A stretch of DNA of 64,000 bases from Colwellia sp. RSH04 (GTDB lineage Bacteria; Pseudomonadota; Gammaproteobacteria; Enterobacterales; Alteromonadaceae): contig NZ_QXIO01000002.1 of NCBI RefSeq assembly GCF_003545765.1, positions 1 to 64,000 on the forward strand, written 5' to 3'. Every line of letters starts with the position of its first letter. The stretch's first letter is position 1. The translations under genes and the position numbers were made by a program. Below the pieces are notes generated by a model. That model made no database searches and was not told the origin of the DNA. It worked only from the letters and a program-made list of their open reading frames with translations. This document shows, one piece after another, positions 10,858 to 19,267 of the stretch.

Positions 10858-13101
10858 TTACTTTATTTTGTACTGTTTTTTCAGCTGCTCTATGGCTGCA
10901 GCTGGTGCAACGTCAGCTAATTTAATTAAACACTGCCTTGCTTGTGATGATTTATTTCTTAATTGCATATCGCATAACGCATAAAGATGCTGAGGATTGT
11001 TACTTAATCGATATGCTTGCAACAGTGCTTTGTATGCACTGGCGGGTTTGGAGGCTTCTAAGCTTATGCCATAAACATAAAAGTAATGACTGTTTTCAGG
11101 TGCTAAGTCTGTTGCTTTAGCAAAGTAAGTATTAGCCTTGCTCGACTGCTTAGCTCGAATATTTGCTAACCCTAAAGCGTAGGCTAACTCACTATTATCA
11201 GGTATTTTCTGGAAGCCAGTTTCTAAAGTCGTTATCGATAGTTGATTCTTTTGTTGTAAACGGAAAAGCTCAGCTAAATTTATATAGGCTTGTGCAAAAT
11301 AAGGGTCAATTTTAATGCTTTGTCGGTATGCTTTTTCAGCGTTTTGATAATTACCTTGATGGGTATATATATTACCTACATTAGTATGGGAGAATCCACG
11401 GTCTTTATTGAATTCTTGTACGGAAAAGTAATCTTTTAATGCTATTTGAAGTTTTGATTTCTGCTCACTATTTAATTCTTGCCACAACGGTGCAAGAACA
11501 GAAGCTGCTTCAGCGCGTACAGCAAGAACTTCATCAGTTAATAAAGGGGAGAGCACTCGCCACCTTTCAACTGTAGGTAATTGTATTGCACCGTTTATTG
11601 CACCTAAACGTATGATACTTTTTTCACTTTTAACTGCACGAGCAATGGCGATTAAACTATTGGTATCAACTTTATTGCTCATTCTATCTAGGGCCGATGC
11701 ACGAATGATATCAGGGTATGACTTAGTTTGCGCAATTTTAGAAAGCTCTTTAGATATTCCCGGATAATTTAGATCAGCAGCAGCAAACACAGGAGCAAAA
11801 TGTTCATCTTGTCTTATTGATGAATTAGGGAACCAAGATAAAACATGCTTATCACTCCACTCGCTATTTTTATCTTGATGGCAGGATAAACAGGTATCAG
11901 GTGAATTAAATTGTTTCGCAAAATCAGGTCTTGGAATATGCCAGCCATGATCGCGTCGATTATCAACCTGCATGTAGGTCGTTTCAGGCATATGGCAATT
12001 AACACATTGCGCACCAGCAGAGGTTTCTGGGTGGTTATGGTGTTTTTTATTGGCGTAGTTATTTGCTTGGTGACATTGTAAACAGACCGTTTCTTTAGGT
12101 AAGGTGAGTTTGGCAGAGTGAGGATCATGACAATTGCTACATACCACACCATTAGCATTCATTTTACTTTGTAAAAAAGAGCCGTAAACAAAGTTCTCAT
12201 CATAGACCTGACCATCGGGGTAATACAAAGAAGAGTTGATTAAACTCAATAGGTAACGTTCACCAAACTCATTTTTATCTACATGGTTTTCATCGCTAAT
12301 TTGAACATGACGACTATGACATTGCGCGCAAACAAAATTTTGTTGGCTATGCTTTATTGAAGTAGGTGACATCGTTGTTGCGTTGTCTTTTAATGCCCAC
12401 GCTTTAACCGATTTTGATAAATCCCGTGAAAAGCCTTTATCAACAATATCTTGAGTGCTTTTTTGTTTTGTCCAATTTATGTGTTCACTTGCTGGCCCAT
12501 GACATGCTTCACAGGCAACATTAATTTCACTAAACGTGGTGTTATAGCTATTAGTGTTTTCATCAAAGTTTTTGCTGACATTGGTTGAGTGACAATCAGC
12601 GCACATATAATTCCAATTTTGACCAGTATTGGTCCAAAAGAACTCTTGATGTTTGTCGGTAAACTGCGGGTAAAGATTAAACCATCGTTGACCGCCTTGT
12701 TGCTTAGGCCTTGAATCCCAGGCAAAAGGAATTAATTGTACTCGTCCATCTTCAAATTCGACCATGTATTGTTGTAGTGGTTCATAGCCAAAGGTGTATT
12801 TAATTTGATAATCATGAAACTTACCGTCAGGCCCTTTTATATTGACCCAATATTGGTTGTCTTTACGATAAAAACGATTTACTTGATTATTTTCCATTAA
12901 TTTGAAATCTGTAAAGTTACCAAGCACGGAATCACTACTTACATGCTTCATTGACATATCATGATGGGAGCCTTGCCATGCGGAATACTCTTTTTGATGA
13001 CAATCTTTACATTGATTAACCCCCACATATTCTGTTGCTTGAATTGGGTTAACTAAAAAAAATAAGCAAAAGACTAATAAAATAGATCTACTTATATACA
13101 T
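10858..13101 (-). CDS. Octahaem c-type cytochrome with C-terminal TPR repeats
   Basis: A 747-residue exported protein with an N-terminal signal peptide (about residues 1-22). Eight CxxCH haem-binding motifs start at residues 31, 167, 197, 258, 321, 340, 366 and 404. HEAT-like helices follow at about 455-555, then TPR repeats at about 560-700 (NVGNIYTHQGNYQNAEKAYRQ). The arrangement suits a periplasmic electron carrier or multihaem oxidoreductase fused to a protein-docking module. Haem proteins with this TPR tail exist, but I know of no assigned substrate. Its ATG overlaps the FGE-like stop (TAATG), so the two are translationally coupled. It could also be a cytochrome c554-like electron acceptor for an unrelated dehydrogenase. 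Confidence 0.85.
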   Translation of the reverse strand: MYISRSILLVFCLFFLVNPIQATEYVGVNQCKDCHQKEYSAWQGSHHDMSMKHVSSDSVLGNFTDFKLMENNQVNRFYRKDNQYWVNIKGPDGKFHDYQIKYTFGYEPLQQYMVEFEDGRVQLIPFAWDSRPKQQGGQRWFNLYPQFTDKHQEFFWTNTGQNWNYMCADCHSTNVSKNFDENTNSYNTTFSEINVACEACHGPASEHINWTKQKSTQDIVDKGFSRDLSKSVKAWALKDNATTMSPTSIKHSQQNFVCAQCHSRHVQISDENHVDKNEFGERYLLSLINSSLYYPDGQVYDENFVYGSFLQSKMNANGVVCSNCHDPHSAKLTLPKETVCLQCHQANNYANKKHHNHPETSAGAQCVNCHMPETTYMQVDNRRDHGWHIPRPDFAKQFNSPDTCLSCHQDKNSEWSDKHVLSWFPNSSIRQDEHFAPVFAAADLNYPGISKELSKIAQTKSYPDIIRASALDRMSNKVDTNSLIAIARAVKSEKSIIRLGAINGAIQLPTVERWRVLSPLLTDEVLAVRAEAASVLAPLWQELNSEQKSKLQIALKDYFSVQEFNKDRGFSHTNVGNIYTHQGNYQNAEKAYRQSIKIDPYFAQAYINLAELFRLQQKNQLSITTLETGFQKIPDNSELAYALGLANIRAKQSSKANTYFAKATDLAPENSHYFYVYGISLEASKPASAYKALLQAYRLSNNPQHLYALCDMQLRNKSSQARQCLIKLADVAPAAAIEQLKKQYKIK

Positions 13102-13985
13102 TATGATTTACTCATAGCTAGTCTAAAACCTATATCAGCCATGCGCACATTATTAGTTGCACCATCTCTGATAAATACCAGAGACTCTTTTGCTGAAAAC
13201 TCGTATCCACCGCCGCGCAATACTTTCATTGCTTTTGTTTTAACATGACGATTTGTATCTAGCACTAATGGGTTAGTTCTATCACCTCGTTTGTAGGCAT
13301 TTCGGTACATATCATCTTGGCAAAATTCCCAAACATTTCCTGTCATATCGTAAAGGCCCAATTCATTAGGCTGCTTTAATCCAACAGGGTGGCTTTGTTT
13401 GTTAGCATTGTCACTAAACCATGCAATATCGTCTATATTATTAGAGCCACTGTATAAAAAATGTTGAGATTGTGCTCCGCCTTTTGCGGCATATTCCCAT
13501 TCTGCTTCTGTTGGTAATCGAAACGTTTTTCCCGTGACTTTGTTCAACCGTTCAATAAATAACAACATGTTAAAGTAACTGACATTATTCATAGGACAAT
13601 CTTCACATTGAAAATAACTGTTGTTCCAACCCATCAGTTGTTGAAAAATATCTTGGGTGACTTCAAACTTACTTAAATAGAAACCATCGAGTGTGACTTG
13701 ATGAGCAGGGCGTTCACGATTTCTTGCCTCTGGCGTATTTGACCCCATTTCGAAGCTTCCACCCTCTATCCAAACCATATTAGCTAATAGCTTTTGATGT
13801 AAGTTTTCAGATAATTGAAATTGTTGTTTTGCGTTTATTTCAGTCGTCTGCACAGACATTTCTAGTGGTTTATTTTTCGCTGAATTACTGGATGAACTAC
13901 AGCCGAATAAGCTCATGAAGGTAAAAGAAGTTAAGCAGATAACTTTATGCGATAAGGAGAGATTACGTTTTTTCAAAAATGTCAT
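13101..13985 (-). CDS. SUMF1/FGE-like lipoprotein lacking the FGE cysteine pair
   Basis: A 294-residue protein with a lipoprotein signal (lipobox LFGC, Cys29). A complete SUMF1-type C-lectin-like domain follows at about residues 70-292: WIEGGSFEMGS, HQVTLDGFYLSKFEVT, FRLPTEAEWEYAAKGG, GLYDMTGNVWEFCQDD, VLRGGGYEF and DIGFRLAMS. Canonical formylglycine-generating enzyme uses two Cys just after the RGGS motif; here that segment (LRGGGYEFSAKES) has none. A different pair, Cys127 and Cys130 (QCEDCP), is present in the region before the conserved NVS. The family also includes EgtB- and PvdO-type enzymes and non-catalytic members. The position beside two Cys-type sulfatases suggests sulfatase maturation, but the missing residues argue against ordinary FGE chemistry. 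Confidence 0.8.
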   Translation of the reverse strand: MTFLKKRNLSLSHKVICLTSFTFMSLFGCSSSSNSAKNKPLEMSVQTTEINAKQQFQLSENLHQKLLANMVWIEGGSFEMGSNTPEARNRERPAHQVTLDGFYLSKFEVTQDIFQQLMGWNNSYFQCEDCPMNNVSYFNMLLFIERLNKVTGKTFRLPTEAEWEYAAKGGAQSQHFLYSGSNNIDDIAWFSDNANKQSHPVGLKQPNELGLYDMTGNVWEFCQDDMYRNAYKRGDRTNPLVLDTNRHVKTKAMKVLRGGGYEFSAKESLVFIRDGATNNVRMADIGFRLAMSKS

Positions 13986-14036
13986 AAGTGTGATGATTTT
14001 AAATTCTTATTTGAGTTGGTTAAAAAGAATGCTTTT

Positions 14037-14070
14037 AAAAAAACCATCAAGTATTTATCTTGATGGTTTT
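14037..14070 (-). terminator. Intrinsic terminator after the first sulfatase
   Basis: An 8-bp stem, CCATCAAG at 14044-14051 and CTTGATGG at 14059-14066, is bordered by A7 and T4. Read on the minus strand it ends in a long T run just after the sulfatase stop at 14103. It separates that sulfatase from the FGE-like/cytochrome unit, which must then start from its own promoter or from read-through. Confidence 0.72.
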
Positions 14071-14102
14071 GTTCGTAGCGTTAATATTTATATTTTAAAA
14101 GC

Positions 14103-15611
14103 TTAAGGTACAAAACTACCAGGCTTTTGTCTTTGTGGAAACTCTTTAAACGTCGCTTTAAACTCTGCTACTTTTGTCATTGCTGGTGCCATTAAGAACA
14201 TATGCTCGGCCCACCATTGTCCATAACCTTCTGATTCATGATCCATACGTTCATAAGGATCCATTCTTAAGTTAAATATCTTAGGTGCGCGAAGGGTAGT
14301 CCATGGGTTTTGCCAAACTTCTAAACCATGTGCTCGTTGCTCTTTAAACACAAACTTATATTGTTCATATCGTAAGCCAACGATATCACCAGTATCTGAA
14401 GAATAAATAAACTCTTTACGTGGCCCTTTCTTTGACGTATCTAAAAAGTGAGGCAAGAAGTTATACCCATCTAAATGCACTTTATATTTTGTGCCGTCAG
14501 CACTCATGCCTTTTTTTAATTTCGCTTTTACGTTGGTGTCACCAGCTGCGGCAAGGATAGTCGGCATCCAATCCATCATGGCAATCATTTCATTAGATAC
14601 TTGGTTAGGTTTAATTTTACCTGGCCATTTTACCATCATAGGCACACGGTAGCCGCCTTCCCAGTTAGTATTTTTTTCACCTCTAAATGGCGTATAACCA
14701 CCATCAGGCCATAAGGCTAATTCAGCGCCATTGTCAGTGGTGTACATTACAATAGTATTACCTGCAATTTTTAACTGATCTAATTTATCAAGTAATTGAC
14801 CTACGTGACCATCATGCTCAGCCATACCGTCTGCATATAAACCTTGACCAGTAACGCCTTCAGATTCAGGCTTTAAACGAGTCCAAACGTGCATACGGGT
14901 GGAGTTAAACCAGACAAAAAAGGGCTTTTTGTTGCTATGGGCTTTATCTATGAATTTTAATGCAGCACCTAAAAATTCTTCATCGATAGTTTCCATACGC
15001 TTTTTGGTAACAGGGCCTGTATCGGTAATTTTACCGTCAGCAAATGAATGGATTGCACCACGAGGACCAAAACGTTTTTTAAATTCAGGGCTTTTAGGGT
15101 AATTAGGGTGTTCAGGTTCATCTTCAGCATTTAAGTGATATAAATTACCAAAAAACTCATCAAAACCATGATTAGTTGGTAAGTGTTCATCTTTATCACC
15201 TAAATGATTTTTACCAAATTGACCCGTTACATAGCCACGTGCTTTTAGCAGCTTAGCAATGGTTGGGTCTTTAACGTTTATGCCCTCATCTGCACCGGGC
15301 AAGCCAACTTTCGTCATACCTGTGCGCATTGGGTGTTGTCCGGTGATAAAACCTGCTCGTCCTGCCGTACAACTTTGATCGCCATAAGAGTCGGTAAATA
15401 AGATACCGTCGTTGGCAATACTGTCAATATTTGGCGTTTTATAGCCCATAATGCCACGGTTATAGGCGCTGATATTAAAAGGACCGATATCATCGCCCCA
15501 TATTGCAAGTATATTGGGTTTTGAGGTATCTGTTGTTGCAAATGCAGCACTAGAGGCGGCAAGTAAACTTACCCCTAAAAAGAGTTTTTTTAACTTACTT
15601 TTGATGACCAT
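14103..15611 (-). CDS. Exported sulfatase, Cys-type (first of a tandem pair)
   Basis: A 502-residue alkaline-phosphatase-superfamily sulfatase with a Sec signal peptide (cut near AFA, residue 25). It should hydrolyse sulfate esters in the periplasm or outside the cell. The metal-binding GDD is at residues 39-41. The formylglycine signature is C81-T-A-G-R85, an Ala variant of C-x-P-x-R, followed by FITGQHPMRTG. FGKNHLGD and YTTDNGAE hold further active-site residues. Modification of Cys81 to formylglycine is expected to be needed for activity. ATG 15611 has a GGAAC site. It is strongly similar to the next gene upstream, with identical numbering of the active-site Cys. The natural substrate cannot be read from the sequence; algal sulfated polysaccharide fragments or aryl sulfates are possible. 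Confidence 0.9.
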   Translation of the reverse strand: MVIKSKLKKLFLGVSLLAASSAAFATTDTSKPNILAIWGDDIGPFNISAYNRGIMGYKTPNIDSIANDGILFTDSYGDQSCTAGRAGFITGQHPMRTGMTKVGLPGADEGINVKDPTIAKLLKARGYVTGQFGKNHLGDKDEHLPTNHGFDEFFGNLYHLNAEDEPEHPNYPKSPEFKKRFGPRGAIHSFADGKITDTGPVTKKRMETIDEEFLGAALKFIDKAHSNKKPFFVWFNSTRMHVWTRLKPESEGVTGQGLYADGMAEHDGHVGQLLDKLDQLKIAGNTIVMYTTDNGAELALWPDGGYTPFRGEKNTNWEGGYRVPMMVKWPGKIKPNQVSNEMIAMMDWMPTILAAAGDTNVKAKLKKGMSADGTKYKVHLDGYNFLPHFLDTSKKGPRKEFIYSSDTGDIVGLRYEQYKFVFKEQRAHGLEVWQNPWTTLRAPKIFNLRMDPYERMDHESEGYGQWWAEHMFLMAPAMTKVAEFKATFKEFPQRQKPGSFVP

Positions 15612-15728
15612 GATTGTTCCTTATTAAATCGATAAAGTGAGTTCTAAAGGGTATTTAAGTTCTATCTGTTATGATGTTACATCAAATACCTGATTTATCT
15701 ACTATAAACGTAAATTATTTTTTTGAAA

Positions 15729-15757
15729 AAAAGGCTCTAGAAATACTAGAGCCTTTT
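15729..15757 (-). terminator. Intrinsic terminator after the second sulfatase
   Basis: A perfect 12-bp stem runs AAAAGGCTCTAG at 15729-15740 and CTAGAGCCTTTT at 15746-15757, with an AAATA loop. On the minus strand it is followed by more T residues. It lies about 40 bases beyond the stop of the 15798-17366 gene. The remaining bases up to 15612 presumably hold the promoter of the downstream sulfatase. Confidence 0.8.
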
Positions 15758-15797
15758 AAATCAACATTGACAAAATTAACGTCTTAGATATAAGTTA

Positions 15798-17366
15798 TTA
15801 TCGATTTGGACTTAATTGTTGTAATTGTTTTAATGCTTTTTGTGTTCTGATACTTTTATAACCAATGTCACTAGCACTTAAGCTACTACCCGCTTGGAAA
15901 GGGTATCCGTCAATAGTGCTCATGAATTCGGCAACTTGTTGTTGAATAGGTACAAATAGCCACATGTTGTCACCATACCAGCGAGTATACATTCCAGATT
16001 CTTTATTGGCTGTTTCGAATGGATCTGCATGCAAGTTAGTGATTACAGGCCAAGCAGGGGTTTTACGATAGGCGGTATTAATTGCACCTTCTTGTTCAGC
16101 GAAGGTTATTTTCCATTCGTTCCAACGTACTGCGTTTAAATCCCCTTCAGCGCTAAAGTATAGTTTACTGACACGTGGTGATTTATCTTCTTTTCCTTCA
16201 AAGAAAGGCATGAAGTTATGACCGTCGGCATGTATTTTCCATTTCTTACCGTTAGCGCTGTAACCTTTTTTCAATTTACTCACAAGGTTAGGTTCACCTG
16301 CAGCAGCAAGTAGCGTTGGCATCCAATCTTCATGTGACATCATCGCATTATACCTTGAGCCGGGTTTAATGGTTCCAGGCCAGCGCACAAGTTGTGGTAC
16401 ACGCATACCACCTTCATTTGTTGTGCCTTTCTCACCAGCAAATGGTGAAGTGCCGCCATCAGGCCAAGTGAATTTTTCTGCACCGTTATCGGTTGAATAA
16501 ATAACAATGGTGTTATCAGCAATTTTTAAGTCATCTAATTTATCAAGCAATATACCTACATGATCGTCATGTTCTAACATGCCATCAGCATATATACCAA
16601 CACCAGACTTACCTAAATACTTCTCTTGTAAACGCGTCCAAACGTGCATACGTGTAGAACTGTGCCAAATAAAGAAAGGTTTTTTTGCTTTATGTGCTTT
16701 ATCAATAAACTTTAAAGTAGAAGCAAGAAATTCTTCATCCGCAGTTTCCATACGTTTACGTGTCATAGGGCCAGTATTTTCAATTTTTCCATCTGCAAAA
16801 GAGTGAATAACACCTCGAGGCCCATACTTTTTGTGGAAATCTTTATCTTTAGGGTAGTAATATGTTTCAGGTTCTTCTTCGGCATTTAAATGATATAAAT
16901 TACCAAAAAACTCATCAAAACCATGATTAGTGGGTAAATGTTTATCTTGATCGCCTAGGTGATTTTTACCAAATTGTGCCGTCATATAGCCTTTGTTTTT
17001 CAGTAAATCAGCAATGGTAGGTGTCCAATCAGGAATACCATGATCTGAACCAGGCATGCCTATAGTTAACAACCCTGTTCGAAAAGGTTCTTGACCAAGA
17101 ATAAAGGAAGCTCGGCCAGCGGTACAACTTTGCTGTGCGTAATGGTGGGTAAATAACGCACCTTCGTTAGCAATTCGATCAATATTAGGGGTTTCATACC
17201 CCATCATACCTTGGTTATATGCGCTGATATTATAATAACCTATATCATCACCCCAAATGGCGAGAACATTTGGCTTAGATTTATCGGTTGTGGCAAAAGC
17301 ACTGGTAGTCAAGGCCGCTAAGCTAACCCCCAAGGCTATTTTTTTGACGAGTGTATTTATTTTCAT
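15798..17366 (-). CDS. Exported sulfatase, Cys-type (second of a tandem pair)
   Basis: A 522-residue paralogue of the neighbouring sulfatase. It has a signal peptide to about residue 25 (TSAFA), metal-binding GDD at 39-41, the formylglycine signature C81-T-A-G-R85, and the segments FGKNHLGDQDKHLPTNHGFD and YSTDNGAEKF. The ATG at 17366 is chosen because it has an AAGGAAG ribosome site and begins a normal signal peptide. The same frame stays open to 17402, but that extension (MNFMNFMNK...) is only a 9-base tandem repeat. Relative to the first copy it has an extra C-terminal tail of about 30 residues. Terminators after each gene suggest separate transcripts. Confidence 0.9.
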   Translation of the reverse strand: MKINTLVKKIALGVSLAALTTSAFATTDKSKPNVLAIWGDDIGYYNISAYNQGMMGYETPNIDRIANEGALFTHHYAQQSCTAGRASFILGQEPFRTGLLTIGMPGSDHGIPDWTPTIADLLKNKGYMTAQFGKNHLGDQDKHLPTNHGFDEFFGNLYHLNAEEEPETYYYPKDKDFHKKYGPRGVIHSFADGKIENTGPMTRKRMETADEEFLASTLKFIDKAHKAKKPFFIWHSSTRMHVWTRLQEKYLGKSGVGIYADGMLEHDDHVGILLDKLDDLKIADNTIVIYSTDNGAEKFTWPDGGTSPFAGEKGTTNEGGMRVPQLVRWPGTIKPGSRYNAMMSHEDWMPTLLAAAGEPNLVSKLKKGYSANGKKWKIHADGHNFMPFFEGKEDKSPRVSKLYFSAEGDLNAVRWNEWKITFAEQEGAINTAYRKTPAWPVITNLHADPFETANKESGMYTRWYGDNMWLFVPIQQQVAEFMSTIDGYPFQAGSSLSASDIGYKSIRTQKALKQLQQLSPNR

Positions 17367-17402
17367 TGAGCTTCCTTTGTTCATAAAGTTCATAAAGTTC
17401 AT
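17367..17402 (-). repeat. 9-base tandem repeat in the sulfatase leader
   Basis: Nearly three copies of ATGAACTTT (minus strand) precede the Shine-Dalgarno of the second sulfatase. Each copy carries an in-frame ATG, which misleadingly extends the reading frame. Slippage here would change leader length by multiples of nine without affecting the chosen start. Confidence 0.6.
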
Positions 17403-17544
17403 AAATAATATGCCTAAAACCCTAACTAAATGCTAGGCTCATTAACAAATTAGTAATAAATGAGTATTATAAATTGCTTATTTACCTAACCATTACGAAT
17501 ATAGCACTTAAATAGTTTACTTTTTTTTAAAATAAGGAAATTGT

Positions 17545-19263
17545 ATGAAATTTATATTTCATTTATATAAAAACACTAATCTACTTCGACTCAGTTTTTC
17601 TTTGTTAATCAGTGTTATGCCATTATCAGTTATGGCTGATACAAAGCCGCCTAAATTAGTATTGCAAATTACGGTTGATCAATTGCGCAGTGATATGCCA
17701 GAACGTTTTATCGATAAAATGAGTAAAGGCGGTTTTAAATATTTATATAACAAAGGTGTGGTCTTTAAGAATGCCCATCATGTACATGCCAATACTGAAA
17801 CAATTGTAGGGCACACATCTTTAGCTACAGGTGCTTTACCCTCAGTGCATGGCATGATTGGTAATGTTTGGTTTGATAACAAGCAGGGCAGGTTAGTCTA
17901 TAATATTGAAGATGAGCAATACCCTTTATTATCAGCCGATGCTGATGTAAATAAAGAGACAGAAATTGATCCTACTCAAAAAGCAGCCAAAGTTTCAGGC
18001 CGTTCTCCTCGAAATATTATGGTGTCTACGTTTAGTGATGAGTTGTCGATTGCAACAAACGGTAAAGCTAAGGTGTTTGGTGTTTCTGTTAAAGACAGAG
18101 GTGCTGTGGCAATGGCAGGTCATACGGGGAAAGCGTTTTGGTTTTCAAAAAAATCAGGGGAGTTTGTTACTAGTCAGTATTATTATGACCAATATCCTAA
18201 ATGGGTGATTGATTTTAATAACACTCAACCAACCAAGGCCTATCATCAAAAAAGTTGGCAGCTACTTAAACCACAAAACAGCTATCAGTTTGCTAAAAAT
18301 GACGATCAACCTTGGGAAACAAAATTTCCGGGTTTTGGTCGTACCTTTCCCCATCAATATGGCGATATGAATAATGGTTACTTCAATACGTTTTTAACCT
18401 TAAGCCCCGCAGGTGATGAACTCACTGCTGATTTTGCCAAAGCGATTTTAGTTAATGAAAAATTAGGTCAAGATGCTGTTACTGATTATTTATCGGTGAG
18501 CTTTTCATCAACTGACTATGTAGGGCATATTTTTGGTCCATCAAGTTTAGAAGCTGAAGATAATCTATTGAGATTAGATAGAACCTTAGCCCGATTATTG
18601 AAGTTTGTTGATGAAAAAGTAGGGTTAAACAACACGTTAATTGTTTTGTCTGCTGATCATGGGGCTGCTGAAGTACCACAATATTTGGCTCATTTGGGTA
18701 TGGAATCTAAGGCTGTCTCACCTGATGGTTGGGATGTTTCGCCGGGTTTGAAAACATTGAAAAAGCGATTTGGTTTAGATCAAAAGTTAATTAAAACGTA
18801 TTTCCATCCTTATATTTACTTAGATCGAGAACTCATCGCGCAAAAAAAATTATCTTTAGCGCAAGTACAAAAAGCGGTTGCGCAAGAAGTTGAAAAACTT
18901 GATGGTGTTTCATTAGCTATTAGTAGTACTGATATTGAAGCAAATGCTGTACCTAATGATTATGTTCATTCATTGGTTATTAATAATCATAATCAACGCC
19001 GTTCAGGTGATGTTTATGTTGTTTTTGAGCCTCATCGCTTTATTGCTGACATGGAAGGATTAACGGTAGCAGCAACACATGGTTCACCTTGGAGTTATGA
19101 CACCTTTGTGCCAATTATTTTTGCAGGAAACGGCATTGAACATGAAGTTATTCATAAAAGAGTTAGTGCATTAGATGTTGCGACAACTCTTTCAGCGTTT
19201 TTGAAAATTAAGCCTCCATCTGGCGCTCATGGCAATGTACTTCCTGAAATTCTAGAAGATTAA
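17545..19263 (+). CDS. PafA-type alkaline phosphatase (periplasmic phosphomonoesterase)
   Basis: A 572-residue exported protein of the alkaline phosphatase superfamily. A signal peptide ends near residue 31. Residues match the PafA/SPAP class described in Flavobacterium: metal ligand Asp45 in TVDQLRSD, nucleophile Thr86 in ETIVGHTS, Asn107 in GNVWFD, and the diagnostic Lys183-x-Arg185 in VKDRGA. SFSSTDYVGH, LSADHGAAE and ATHGSPW hold the remaining Asp/His ligands. The K-x-R pair separates phosphomonoesterases from diesterases of the family. It likely frees phosphate from organic esters in the periplasm. It is divergent from the sulfatase genes and converges on the antiporter gene, whose stop is only 4 bases away, with no visible terminator between them. 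Confidence 0.88.
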   Translation: MKFIFHLYKNTNLLRLSFSLLISVMPLSVMADTKPPKLVLQITVDQLRSDMPERFIDKMSKGGFKYLYNKGVVFKNAHHVHANTETIVGHTSLATGALPSVHGMIGNVWFDNKQGRLVYNIEDEQYPLLSADADVNKETEIDPTQKAAKVSGRSPRNIMVSTFSDELSIATNGKAKVFGVSVKDRGAVAMAGHTGKAFWFSKKSGEFVTSQYYYDQYPKWVIDFNNTQPTKAYHQKSWQLLKPQNSYQFAKNDDQPWETKFPGFGRTFPHQYGDMNNGYFNTFLTLSPAGDELTADFAKAILVNEKLGQDAVTDYLSVSFSSTDYVGHIFGPSSLEAEDNLLRLDRTLARLLKFVDEKVGLNNTLIVLSADHGAAEVPQYLAHLGMESKAVSPDGWDVSPGLKTLKKRFGLDQKLIKTYFHPYIYLDRELIAQKKLSLAQVQKAVAQEVEKLDGVSLAISSTDIEANAVPNDYVHSLVINNHNQRRSGDVYVVFEPHRFIADMEGLTVAATHGSPWSYDTFVPIIFAGNGIEHEVIHKRVSALDVATTLSAFLKIKPPSGAHGNVLPEILED

Positions 19264-19267
19264 GGCG

